Position numbers and translations under genes: made by a program
Source of the DNA: Odontesthes bonariensis
Lineage: Eukaryota > Chordata > Actinopteri > Atheriniformes > Atherinopsidae
DNA length: 64,000 nucleotides
Assembly: GCF_027942865.1 (NCBI RefSeq)
Contig: NC_134515.1
Coordinates: 15,911,227 to 15,975,226 of the forward strand
Reading direction: 5' to 3'
Notes under the pieces: generated by a model
Databases searched by the model: none
What the model saw: the letters and a program-made list of their open reading frames with translations, nothing else
What the model was told of the DNA's origin: nothing
In this document: in pieces, positions 25,478-37,806 of the stretch
Layout: each line of letters starts with the position of its first letter
Numbering within the stretch: the first letter of the stretch is position 1

Positions 25478-26018
25478 TATGCATAAACCAATCAGCCATA
25501 ACATTATGACCACTCACCATTAAGTAGGTCCCCCTTTTTACCTCCAAAACACCTCTGACCCATTTAGGAATGGACTTCACTTGACCTATGAAGGTATGTT
25601 GTGGTCGGAAACAAATGTGTGTGAGACACAGTGATGCAGTGCTGAGATACCTCTGTTATGCAAAGAAACAGTTAACAAGGATGTTTTATTTATTTTTTGT
25701 AATAAAGGTGAAACCGATGTGTAAAAGAAGCTTTTGAGAGCCAGCAGTAACTTGTTGAGCAACTACATTAGTGTACAGAGCTTTTCTGTTCTTGGACGGA
25801 TTTTTTTTTCTGGTCCTGACCAGTGTAGACTGCAGAAACCCCACAACAGCTGCAGTTGTGGTGATGCTACGACCTGTTTCTACCACACCAGCCTCAAGGA
25901 CAGAATGGCCACTTGCTGTCTGATAAATCCTTGCTGCCTGGTGCCACTGTCACAAAACATATCTAAATTTTCACTTTACCTGCCTGTGGTCATGATGTTT
26001 TCTGGCTGATCACCGTAT
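25478..26018. repeat. Degenerate interspersed repeat with imperfect terminal inverted repeats
   Basis: The left end reads ATCAGCCATAACATTATGAC and the right end, reverse-complemented, reads GATCAGCCAGAAAACATCATG, giving an imperfect inverted pair about 540 bp apart. The left interior (TAGGTCCCCCTTTTTACC, CTCTGACCCATTTAGGAATG) matches a repeat I recognise as abundant in teleost genomes, usually starting with a CGATCAGCCATAACAT-like motif. The copy is diverged and non-coding. I do not assign a superfamily. Confidence 0.65.
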
Positions 26019-26935
26019 GAATAATTTAATGGATGAACAATCAAGTGCAAGGTAGTTTTTTTTTGTGTATGTAATGGTAACTAGACTGCATTTATACAGT
26101 TTGTTTACAGTCTCAAGGTACATTTCTCGCCACATTCCTCCAGTCGCACAGCACATCTCTTCTACAGTACATTGAGCATGTTCCCCCATTCCCTACATTC
26201 ACTGAAACAGTATTGCAGTGGAGCCTCACTGGAGCTCATTTCTGCTAACTGCAGCATGTGTGCTCAGACCTGTGAAGAGAGCCATTGATAGCTATTGATA
26301 TTCACTTTACTCATTAGGAACTGACATGTTGCTTTTTTCTATTTTTGCTTTGGCGCCTACTTAGTCTTATTTGAAATGTTTATTTCCGAGAGACACAAAA
26401 GATTTCTTCAGACAGCTCAACCGTCAGCATCATCAAATCTGAACCTAGAATGCAGTACGTTTCCCTGTATGTCACTTAAGTCTGAATCACATCTTTTCAC
26501 AAAAATTCAGTGGAATTATCAGAGAAATCTGGTTGCAGGAACTTGTGTGCTGACGTCGCCACCAACAGTTGTGACTGTGCTTATATGTGTGTGCGTGCGT
26601 GTGTGGGGTGGTGTTGTTCGTGTCATCTCATTCTGTTTCCTGTTTCTCGCATCACTTCTTTAAAGACTCCTAGGAAGTGACAGCTTAGACCCACAACTGC
26701 GCAAACTCACTCACGAAAATAGCCTAGATTCAGCAGTTAATTCAGTGTCAGAGTCAGGAAATCTACAGAAGAGTTTGTCAGAATGCTACAGCCTGTTAGT
26801 AAATTTGGCATGACCCACTTGTTGTGACAACTAATCTTCTGAAATCCTTTCTTTTTTGTGTGTTTTTTCAAATGAGTGAAACTATCACTTGTCTGAAGTT
26901 GTTTGTTTGACTTCTTCACGGTCTGCGCTCCTGAC

Positions 26936-27670
26936 ATGGACTTTGTGTGGGTAAGTAATCCACTCCAGTTTCATTTGCATCATTGGGGTGTTTTATGAGG
27001 AGGATGGTTGGGTGGACATTCATTAATGGATGGTTGAAGAACAACCGTCAAAGTGACCAAACATACAGGTCTTAGTTTTTTTCAGGAGGTCAGTGAACGA
27101 TGTTGTTATTTTGAGTTCTAAACATTTTCCAAAAATGCTTGTTTTATATATTCTGGAGTGAAGGTGAGTCATGCCACTGTCGTTACTGGTAGATGCATTT
27201 CCATTCTTGAGGTTCCGTTCATGAAGACGTTAATGCTAAAGTTTAAAATGTTCTCCTCATGGATTGCTCCACAACATAGTCTCTGTGGTGTGATAATTGG
27301 AGACATAAAGCACTTGGGGGGAGGGGGGGGGGAGGGGGGGGATTTAAAGATGAATGGGTTTTCCTGTCATGGATGTAAAAAACTTTACATGTCAATAGAT
27401 TAAATTGTGCTACCGGTAATCATCGTTTAACTTGTTTAATCTAAAAACTAATGATTTGGTCTCAATTCGGGTGAGTCTTTTGTTAAGGGTTTGATCTTGA
27501 GCACGACATATTAGCGCAAAGATATTTCGTTTGATTTACTATCACAGAAGACCAAAGGGAAGAGAACATATTTAAATTTTATAAATGTGATTTTGCTGGT
27601 TAGCCAAGTAGTATGTTTGATGGGAGTATTGTCAAGATCATGGCCATCTTAAATTGTACTGTTTGCACTC

Positions 27671-27701
<31 letters not shown>

Positions 27702-30700
27702 AAGGCTCATGAGAGGCGCCTCAATCATTACCATGAAAAGGCTCAAAAATCTTTTTACTTAATGATTACAACCCATACGGTTACCCCTCTTCAACTGGCT
27801 TGTATCTGTTAAGTGCCGCCCATCCAGCTACAAGATTATCAGTGTGCTCCAGCAAGGCTAACGCTCACCCTATCTGTCCATGAAACCAACAAAATGTCTG
27901 GTTGCCATGTAAAAGACAATTTTTCTCAATTTTTTTTACCGAGTGATGAAACTGCCTAATAACAGTGCACATGTTGATATCAGATGTTAATCACATCAGA
28001 ATGCAAAAACACAGATTACAGGAAAATGACTGAATCCAAGATGCATTCAAGATTTTTAACGGTTTGGAGCTGGAAGACATTCATAGACACAATGATAAGG
28101 CCAATAATTGTGCAAACAGTGTAGTTGTGAATAAAGAATTTCAAGCAATTCAATTTCTATATAAATTATAAGGATTTTTACAAAGGCAGCAGACAGATGG
28201 AGTGTATTTGTATTCAATGTGATTGGACAGCTAACATCCATGAGTTGTTGTTTAGGCTTCAAGGATCGTTGGAAGAAGAACCTCGCTATGGGCAGATTAA
28301 TAGGCAAGGCAAGTTTATTTGTACGATTTGAGCACAATTCGTACACAAGGCAATTCAAAGTGCTTTACAGCTACATAAAATCACAAGAAGGCAAATAAAA
28401 TCATTCCATAAAGCATAAAAAAATAATCATTAATTCATTCAATTAAAAGCGAAGAGTGTAGATGAAATACTTTCAGGTGTCATATGCACAGCTAAATAGA
28501 ACTGTTTTCAGCCTGGATTTAAACATTGTCAGAGTTGAGGCCTGTCTCACATCTTCTGGAAGACTGTTCCAGATGTTAGGAGCATAAAACTGAAACGCAG
28601 CCTCACCTTGTTTAGTCCTGACTCTGGGCACCAGCAGGAGACCCCTCCCTGAGGTTCTCAGAGCCCGAGTTGGTTCATATGGCTCTAACATGTCAGAGAT
28701 GTACTTTGGCGCTTGACCATGAAGAGACTTGTACACAAGCAGAGCTGTTTTAAAGTCTATTCTCTGAGCGACAGGAAGCCAGTGCAGAGACCTGAGCACT
28801 GGACTAATAATGGTCATATTTCCTGGTTCTAGTCAGGACTCGGGCAGCAGCGTTCTGGATGTACTGCAGCTGTCTTACAGCCCGTTTAGAGAGCCCAGTG
28901 AGCAGGCCGTTACAGTAGTCTAACCTGCTGGAGACAAACGCATGGATCAGTCTTTCCAAGTCTGGTTTAGACACTATTCCTTTGATTCTGGCAATGTTTT
29001 TTAGATGGTAAAAAGCTGTTGTTGAGAGCACTCCAACCCAATATCTCTGCGCTCAGAGGTCAGCACCTTGGCTTTCACTGAGCAGCGATCTTTCAATGAC
29101 CAGTCCTGCTTAGGTTTATAAATGCAAAACAGCTCTTTCTCAATTATCACATTTTGTGTCATGATCTGCTCCTCGTCTTCCTCGGGGAAAAGGTATTACA
29201 AGTTTGAGTGAGAAAAAAATGTGACCTTTGAAGAGAGGGAAGCTTTATCTCATCTCCAGTCTTTGCAGAATGGTTTTTACAATCTCTTGTGGAACTGTGT
29301 ATAGAAAATATTGTTCCCAGTCTTCTGAAGACTGACACCTCAGCCGGTCAAACAGATTTGTGTAAGGTCTAGTGTCTGAATATCACGCTCGTTATTGTGT
29401 GAGCATCAAACTCTGAATGTTTTGTTTCAGATTGTTCCGCTGATTCTTGCCCTCGTCTCCAGTGAACAGAGTCTCGCTGAAGTGACAGAGCAAACCAGTG
29501 ATGGTTGTCCAGCTGGTAAGTTCTCACAACAGAATGCATCATCGGGCTTGTGTTGTGGAGTTATTTTGGACTTAACTTTGAATCACAACCATTCTCTTTT
29601 TCTTGGCTCTCTTTCAGGACATCATAGAGATTGTGAATTTAATTCACAAAAATGCCAATGTAAAATATGTGGCGATGACACATACACTGACGAAAAAAAC
29701 AGCCTCGATGAATGTATGAGGTGTCGCAATTGCCGTGGTAAGTATCCTGCTCAGCAACCACGGACTTTTACACATAATGTCAGTTTATGTAATAATATGA
29801 AACAATAATATGTAAGCCTTTGAAATCAAATGAACATTTTTGGTTATTAAGACACACACTGTACAACACGATGCTCTCTTTTGCCATTTTTGTGACACCC
29901 ACCCTCTTTTCATGATGAGCTTAATATTATGATGATCTTTTATCTCTTCAAAGCCATTCTGGGATTGAATAAGGCTGTCTGCAAAGAGAGATGTAAATAT
30001 TACATGGCTCTTGTTAATTGTGTATCTGAGGTTGTCCATAGTGAGATAAAGTGAGACCAATTTACATAGGTAAATTTGCTTTGTGCCAAACTGGTGAAAA
30101 CTGTCTTTGAATCCTGTTTTTCTAACTTTCTAACGTGAAATGATGTCAGAACTGTTTGTCGGTGCTATAGATTGATACATAAACACTGTTTTTTTCCCCC
30201 CAGCTTGGGAGGTGAAAACAAAAAACTGTTCCTCTGACACGAATGCCAGATGTGACTGTAAAGAAGGACACTTCTATTCAGATTCAAATTCAGCTCTCTG
30301 CAAAAATTGTAAAGAAGGTGAGAAAAGGCCAAGAGATTCAAAGCACTAGATTGGCGCTCAATCAAACAAATACATCTATTCAGTTGTTTCTTCTTTTTTT
30401 TTTTAGTTCGAGACAATGCGGGACACTTGAGGTAAGAGATCTTAAGATGTGTCTAAACGTGACTAAAACTTTGAATGTGGCAAAAAAATTCACATGTTTA
30501 CATTTTGGTTTTCTTGGGATTTTCTGCAGATTGAAAAATAAAAACAACCCCTTCGAATGATAACAAAAATCGGCATAGATACTGTAGTGATTACACCCAA
30601 CAAATCAGAAATGTCATGCGAGTTGTTCAGACCAGAGGAATGAATTTGTTGTTTTGTGTATACATCATTAAATCTGCCACAACAGTTAGTAAATAAACCA

Positions 30701-33700
30701 CCTAGAACAATTTGTAAAACAGTGCATTAGTTGATAAAGTCTTGGATATTCTGCTGTAGCAGTTGTTAGTGCACATATTTCGTTGACTTTACTGTACATA
30801 ACATTTTGTGAGCCTTTTTAAAAAGTTTTTTTTAAAAAAGCTCTGTTTCTTGTTATTGTTCCATCCCCATTTTTTTTCTAATTTACTGCTTTAATAGCTA
30901 ATTTAAGACAAAAGATTCAGTTTACTTTGACTCATCTGATTTCAAAGTACATGTCTTCTGTGTATTTCTTAGAATATGAGTTGTATTTTTCCAGAGATTT
31001 TTCACTCTCTTTAAAACATTCAGTTCCTGTGGTTTAGCAGGGGCCTAGCACTACCTGTGCAGAGCAGCATTACTGCGGATGTTGAGAGTCTCAGTATGCA
31101 GGTATTATTAGGTCTGAAAATCAAAGCACAGTGAGCAGTGCTCATTGATGAACTTTGTCTTAATCGTTTACACTGAAAGCGTATCGGGTAGGATCTATCT
31201 GTGATCAATATGAACAGATGTGATGAGAGCAAACGTTAACTGTTTGAGTGTTCCTATGGGTGTATAATTACAATTAACTATGAAGGCACTTAACTATGCT
31301 GCCAGTTTCTTCAGTTAGTAACATTGGTCTATCCTTTTTCAGTAAAGAATGTATGGAAAACCCAGACTGCATGAAGAAATGTGCCGCTAACGTACCTCTG
31401 CCTCCATCTGTATCTATAGCTCCAACGGTAAAAGTGTCTACAAAAAGTAAGTGAATGATATTTAAATTAGTGTTAGAATATCACAAACCTTCATTGAAGT
31501 TGAACAACAAATTGTCAGTATGGGATGATTTTTAAAATTCAGCAAGGATTGGTTGATTTTTCAAGTTAATCTGTCTTAAAGTAATACTTCTGTATAAAAT
31601 GACTCACCAGAGATATGGTTGTGTGGGCTTTATTTCTGCACAAGATACTCCAAGAATATGCCTGAAGGACTGTAGTTCTCTGAAGAAAAATAGTGCAAAT
31701 TTGTTAAGGAGATCTGATCTCCAGCAGATGTCTGACATTCTTGCAGCCACAGAAGGTTTGGCCAGCAATTTAATCAGTCAGATACGAAAGTATTCACTCC
31801 TAATGTCAGATCAGATTTAGATATTTTGCTGCATTACAATCTGTAATGTTATTACAGTTGTGCGCGGCCTCAGAAATGAACATTAAGCGCGCGAGCGCTG
31901 AACTATGTAGGCGGCCGGTAGGTGGTGTGTAAGGCTTACTTTTGTTGTTTTGACGTTTTGTATTGTCAATTTCTCGTGCCGTGCTTGGTTTAGGGGCCAA
32001 GAATAAAGGGAAATAAATGGAAAGCAGAACAACAAAATAACACTAAGACAGAACCAAAAACATAAGAAAAACCAACAGGACATGACAAAAAGTGGCAGAA
32101 TGCCAAAGGCCATCTTGAATGCCAATACTTTTTCAAGGCAAGGCATCTTTTCCATCTATATTGTGATTGATAATAAATGGGTGGGTTTAATAAATACATG
32201 CAAAATTGTAGATGTTTTATTTTTGCTATGTGTGTTAATCACTCTTTATTTGTCTCTATTTCTACACTAGATGAAGAACCATTTCATAATAAAATAATGC
32301 AAAAAACTACAACAACAAAACAAAACGAGTAAATCCGAAGGATTCTCTTTCTTTCTCTTGCCACCATTTGACTAACTTTATGACTGTGATTGCTCCAGCT
32401 CCAGCTCTGACTCCAGTTCAATTTCCAGAAATCCGGAGCACAACAGTAACCCAACCTTTGTTTATAGGTTAGTCATATGAGTCTAGCGTGCTTTACAGTA
32501 GCTACAGTGTGGACATTTTTGTAAGATACCAGTGCCTGATTGTTGCCCCTTTTTGGTGGTCTAATTAGAACTCTGTCCAAGTTTTCTAGAGATAACTAAT
32601 GTTTTTTCTCATAATATTATATTTTTGTATGGCAGAGGTGATGATTAGTAGAGTCATGTCAGTGTTTATTTGTCTCTACAGCACAGAATGAAAAGGTCTG
32701 GCTTGTTCTCGTGGTAGTTGGTGTGGCGGCATTTCTGGTGCTCTTTTGGGTGTGGCTGCTCTGCAGCAGAAGCCTGCTCAGAAACCAAGACAGCTGTCCC
32801 TGCTGGAGCGCAAACAAAGATTCGGAAACATCTGCTCAGGACCCCAAATCCAATGGTAACCAGTGGTTGAATGTAACTTTGCACATTTATTCCCAGTGCT
32901 GTATTTATTTGCCAATGTTAGGATTTTTTACATCACTCGAACACATTACACTTATCTGACTATAGACTGTACAAAATTATGGACGAAGCCATCCGCTGTC
33001 AGGCATGAAGCCATTGTGGAAGTGCCTGAAAGTGTATTACCACAGGACGATTGCTAGGCCACTTCCTCCAGCTCTTCTGGGGGGACCCCGAGGCGTTCAG
33101 GAGGCAAATATATATATATATATTTATATATACAAAAACAACAACATCGATTTCTCACATGAAACACCAAGTCAGTAAATCCCATGATTTATCACGGTGC
33201 CCTTTGCTAGATTCATCCTTCTGATTAGTGTGCAATTGAACGGATATGTCCTCAAAGAGGAAAACTTTTGTCGAATAAACTTTCAAAGATCCCTTGCCAG
33301 CTTCACCCTCTTGGTCAAATGTGGTCACCTGTGGCTGTAGGGAGGCCTGCATGGCAACAAAATCAAGGTTACAAAATGGCAGTTCAAAGACTAATGGGTG
33401 ACATCCCAGACGGTTTGTCCATTCCATTGATAAAATGTCTATTCATGCAACATTTGCTTCTACTACATTTACTTTACAGGTTAAGTTAGACCTCTAAACA
33501 TCAACATAGGTGAACTCAAAAGCTGCATCAGAGTTCAGTGGGCCAAGATTAACGTTGTGCACACAAAACATGATACTCCAACTGATGTCAAGCCACCCAG
33601 AAATGAATAGAATACAATATTCACTTAAATTGTTGCTCACAGATGAATTTAGATTCCTATTTCAGAAACCAATGCTATTGCTCATTCATCATGTTGATGA

Positions 33701-36700
33701 GTGGGTAAGCACAACATTTCAACCAGTGGAAACCATTCATTAGGGGCACGTGACTAAATCCATTGGTTCTTCCAACGGTCAGAACACCTCATTGTTTCAC
33801 AACACCTTTACTTTGAATAGTGGAGGTGTTCAGATATTCCATAAAAAGTAATAGCATTTGGTCATAAGGTCTGCACTTCATGGCGATGATATGTTATTAT
33901 AATCCTCCTCTGTCACAATACTGATTAATCAAACTCAGCTAGGGGTCATTCTTCCAGAAAAATGACCCTCTTGTCCGAGGCTTACCAGATCTTTAGTATT
34001 ATTCCTTGTGTGATAATAAGTGAATAGGTGTTTGAAATTTCATTTTTACGTTGCTTATGCTTCAACACAACCAGACATGCCGAACAAGAACAAATTTGAT
34101 AATGTCAAAGTGTGTGACTAAAATGCAAATCTCACAGATTTCTCTGAACTATAATAGCATTTAATTTCTTTTCTTTCTTTCTTTTCTTTACATACTTTCT
34201 CACCAACCTGTCTCTGTACAGCAGGAAGCTCACTGATCATATCTGCATCCTCCCTAACAGATCAACGCAGTCATCAAGGCAGCAGTCCAGCCACTTTGGT
34301 TTGTGCTCAGTTTCATGTACTTTGGGTTCAGTTTAGATAAAGATCCAAACGGTTGCAGTAGTATAGGTAGACAGTGAAAGGAATTTCTGATACCACTGAC
34401 ACAGACACACGTATAGTTGTGAAGGTCAATAAGAGCAAAGGTGAAATGCTGATAACATCTTATAGTTTACCTAAACTGAGCTAAATCTGTAATAAATGAC
34501 TAAGATAATTTGTTGGCATTTAAAGGAAAGACTAAAGAAGTTTGCTCTTCAGAGAGATGGCTGGAGAAAGAGTTTTACTCTCTTTGTCTTATTTGTCCTT
34601 TCAAGACATTTAATGAGGAAATCCCCATGATGTCTCCCCTCCAGGAACCACCTGCTCACATCAGTCACCACTGGCCAAATAGTAACTACATTGGTAAGAT
34701 TAAGTAGTGCTTTTGACTTGTTTGTGCTTCGCATGATATGTTATTTTGACAAGTTTGCTGTCCTAAACTGGTGTAAGTGATGGGTTGCTTATAAACTGGA
34801 AGTTGAAGGATGTTTTAACCCCTGAAAATCTTTAGAAGAAATTAGGTCAACATCAGAGATATCTGCCTGTGCAGCTTCTAACCTATATAAAACTGTTCAA
34901 ATGTCCATGTCAGAAATGGAACACTGAGACTCTTTACTTTTGTTATCTTTTTATTTTATTTTACAGAGCTCATCTCATTCATTGCTCCGACAACGCCTAC
35001 CACACACAAGCGTTTTGATAGTAGGATTCTCACAGGGTAATAAGAGGGAAACGCATTATAGAAAAACTGGTGTATCTGGAAACCGCTTTCTCCCCCTCTG
35101 CTCTCAAACAGAGAAAAATCAAGATTTTTTTTTTTTGTGTTAACAAGCTTCTATTTTAAAGAGAGCTGGAAGTGGACCAGAAATAGACGATTTTAAACGC
35201 CTGCTTAAGTAGGCAGGTAGAGTTACCATGCATGTCTGGATTGACTAGAAACAAGTGATGCATTGATCCTGTATTTCAAAGGAATATCAGAACGTCAGAA
35301 GGAGATATACTCTTTCCTTCCTTATATTAGTAAGATAGAAGAGATGTTATAAAGATAATATTTACAAAATCCAGGGGCAAAGTCATGGCATTGCACTCAG
35401 GATAAGAAATTGACTAACAAGTTAAAGGGATCACATTTATCTGTCTCAAAGAATTATACACTTAAAAGGATAAAAGCGTTGCTATAGCCACAGGCATGAG
35501 CACACGGTAAAGTCCTTTAGTGTTTATTAAGGATTCAATTCTTTGACACAACACCATGACTCCGAAAGAGGTGCAACATTTGCGACTATAATGATGCAAA
35601 TAACTGTGCATTTCTCAATTTATTGTTTTCGTTTTGGCCCGAGATGAAAACATTTCTCTTGTGTTTAAACGTCCTTGGACTCCAGCTTCAGTGTCTGCGA
35701 GAGTCAGACATATTGAATACAGAAAGCTTGTTTCAAATGCAGAGAGATTAACTGCCAGCACAGGAAGCTTTTAGAGTCTGATCCATCAGAGTGGCTTATT
35801 GGCTGATCTGATGAACATATTGGATAGTTTGTCATCTATTGGTTCTCAGTAGGTTAACTACGCAGGAAATTCTGATTTTAAGAGATTAACAGATCTTTTT
35901 CTGTACCCGAGGTGTGTTTAACTTTTGATATCAGTTAACCTGAAATTACTTGAATAACATTTAAAAATGATTCAGTGGTTTGAACAAGAAAGCCGCAAAC
36001 TTAAAGCAAACTAAAAACTTCAGTGTCAGAACTATCTAAAGAATTTTCTAAACACCACCTGTAAAGAATTTAATGTTTTGTCTTAGGATGCTGTAGTGGT
36101 AATCCGGATAAAAAAAGTCTGGAGAAAAGGTCACGTCGTTTGCCACGTCTTATTTATATCATGTAGACAAACCAAATGTCATGGCAGCACCCCATCTGAT
36201 TACTGGTGTTGTATTCTTCCGGTGTCTTTAGTTTCAGTGTTCTCACTGTTTCTACTGAGTGTGTTATACACACAATTTATCTCCAATCGGTGGTGTGTCG
36301 CGAGCCGAAGAATAGGAAACAGGACGCCCTCACTTTTTCGCTTCAGTTTAGCAAAACGACATTAAGGGAAATGGCAAATCAGATAGGAAATGGAGTCCCT
36401 CTTACATGTTATGATACACCCTCTCTATTCTCCTCTGACATCATCAGCACACACTTTACCATGATTTGTCTTTTTGTCAGTTCATCCCTTTTTCAATTTG
36501 TTCCATTAAAAACTAGTTTGAAACAAAGTTGCACGTTCAAGCTTTTGGGAAAACTTCATATGCATCTGTATTTTGTGATGTTGTTGTGTAAAGCTGAGGT
36601 GAAACCTCCCTTGTGGTCTTGTTTGTACCGAAGTGAGGATTGTGCTCTGAATTCCTTCTCAAAAACTGGGGATGGACGTTGTTTATTGCTTCGTTTTTGC

Positions 36701-37806
36701 ATTATGATGAGTCTTTAGCCATCCCTCATTCCTTTATATTGTACATCCCAGCAACCAAACTTACTTATAAATTTTCTTTTGATACATATATTTATATATA
36801 TGAAATATAGATATTGTTTGTTTAGCTACTTAACATTAACCTTTGGGGAACATAACCAAAGGGGTGAACCAGTGTTGTATCTACTAATAACAGACAACTT
36901 ACAAAAGAAACAATTTCATATGGTATCTTTAGGTAATTGGGCACAAGCAACTTGTGACAAAGACACATAGTTTGTTTCCTATCCTTTTTGTAGCATTTAC
37001 GAAAACTGCAAAGATCATGGCATATCTCGCCAATTTCGGCAGTGTGTTGTTATAGAATTGGAGAAAATTGTACAAATGGAGGACAAAAGAAGCGGTGGCA
37101 GGCCTAAGTGGCATCAGGACCCTCAGTTTATCTGTCTACTGTTGGCCAAAGCCTCATCAGAAAATGTATCCATGGAAGTATAGCTGTCAAAAAGCTATTT
37201 TTAAAGAAGAGAAACAGGAAGAAAAGGCTGAGCTGTGCCAAATTATTTTTTTGCCTGGCATCAAATAAAAAATAAAGGGTGGCTCAAAGTGTGTTGTAAC
37301 CTATAAGATGGAGTTGCACATTCAAGCATGAATAAAGAAAAAGTTGAGATATTTTAGTCTAAAGAAAAGCTTTGTTTTCATGTGGTCAAGCATTAGAATT
37401 CTAGATTTATTCCAACATCAATTATTGTTTTTATGTGTGCCCACTGTCCTCTGTCTCCGATTCTCTCCTTCTAGCTGAAAGACAAGATGAGCAATTGGAT
37501 CGCTGGCCGGCCATTGTGCTCTATGCGATTATTAAGGAGGTGCCCCTGCGTAGATGGAAAGAGTTCTTGCGCCTGCTCTCGGTGACTGACCAGCAGATGG
37601 AGCGAGTGGAGCTGGAGGCTGGCTTGGGTTCCATGGAGAAGCAGTACCAGATGCTGAGTCTGTGGAGCCAGCGCCCCTCTGCGAGCCTGGATGAGGTTTA
37701 TTCGTCCTTACACTACATGGATTTATCAGGCTGTGCCCAGCTGCTGCAGGAAAGCCTGGAGAAGCTGCAGTGGAGGCCGGAGAAGAAGAGAGGATTCACA
37801 GCCTGA
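26936..37806 (+). CDS. tnfrsf25: Death-domain TNF receptor, probable TNFRSF25 (DR3)
   Basis: Twelve coding exons: 26936-26950, 29431-29515, 29618-29737, 30204-30317, 30407-30431, 31343-31446, 32399-32467, 32682-32855, 34222-34298, 34606-34693, 34967-35020, 37475-37806. They give 1,257 nt, 418 aa. The tiny first exon (MDFVW) joins [11 protein letters not shown] to make a signal peptide. Residues about 30-150 are cysteine-rich TNFR repeats ([33 protein letters not shown]). A transmembrane helix ([20 protein letters not shown]) lies at about 184-205. The last exon encodes a death domain ([41 protein letters not shown]), closer to DR3 than to TNFR1 from memory of both. DR3 is a plasma-membrane receptor for TL1A that recruits TRADD and costimulates T cells. 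Human TNFRSF25 is on 1p36, which fits the neighbours. The donor of exon 11 is uncertain. Confidence 0.82.
27316..27341 (+). repeat. G-rich tract, potential G-quadruplex
   Basis: Three long G runs separated by single A residues, on the sense strand of tnfrsf25 intron 1. Confidence 0.9.
27671..27699 (+). repeat. Poly(G) tract of 29 nt
   Basis: Twenty-nine consecutive G residues, also in tnfrsf25 intron 1 and on the sense strand. Exact length in an assembly is unreliable for such runs. Confidence 0.9.
28300..29040 (-). mobile_element. 5'-truncated L2-like LINE with 3' tail, frameshifted
   Basis: Antisense in tnfrsf25 intron 1. Two minus-strand frames, 29031-28804 and 28817-28473, carry the C-terminal part of a LINE ORF2 ([24 protein letters not shown], then [41 protein letters not shown]), split by a frameshift where they overlap. 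After the stop the 3' region ends in the common fish LINE tail (AAGCACTTTGAATTGCCTTG) and TTGCC repeats near 28300. The copy is dead. Confidence 0.88.
33104..33134. repeat. (TA)n microsatellite
   Basis: TA-rich run in a tnfrsf25 intron. Confidence 0.9.

Larger units (their letters stand above)
22721..26935. other. Intergenic region between znf362 and tnfrsf25 (head-to-head)
   Basis: AT-rich spacer of about 4.2 kb without a supportable gene. It contains a 20-nt poly(C) run (23794-23813) and a degenerate interspersed repeat (about 25478-26018). The tnfrsf25 promoter should lie in its last few hundred bases, but I see no clear TATA box or CpG island. Confidence 0.5.

Noticed and set aside
36206-36718. 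A 170-codon open frame in the last tnfrsf25 intron.
   Set aside because: Composition is low-complexity Ser/Phe/Cys/Leu with no recognisable domain, no splice support and no neighbouring coding signal; expected by chance in a 2.4-kb intron.
37475-37806. TNFR1 (TNFRSF1A) as identity of the death-domain receptor.
   Set aside because: The [11 protein letters not shown] and [13 protein letters not shown] segments track DR3 more closely, and the 1p-type neighbours fit TNFRSF25; kept only as the alternative.
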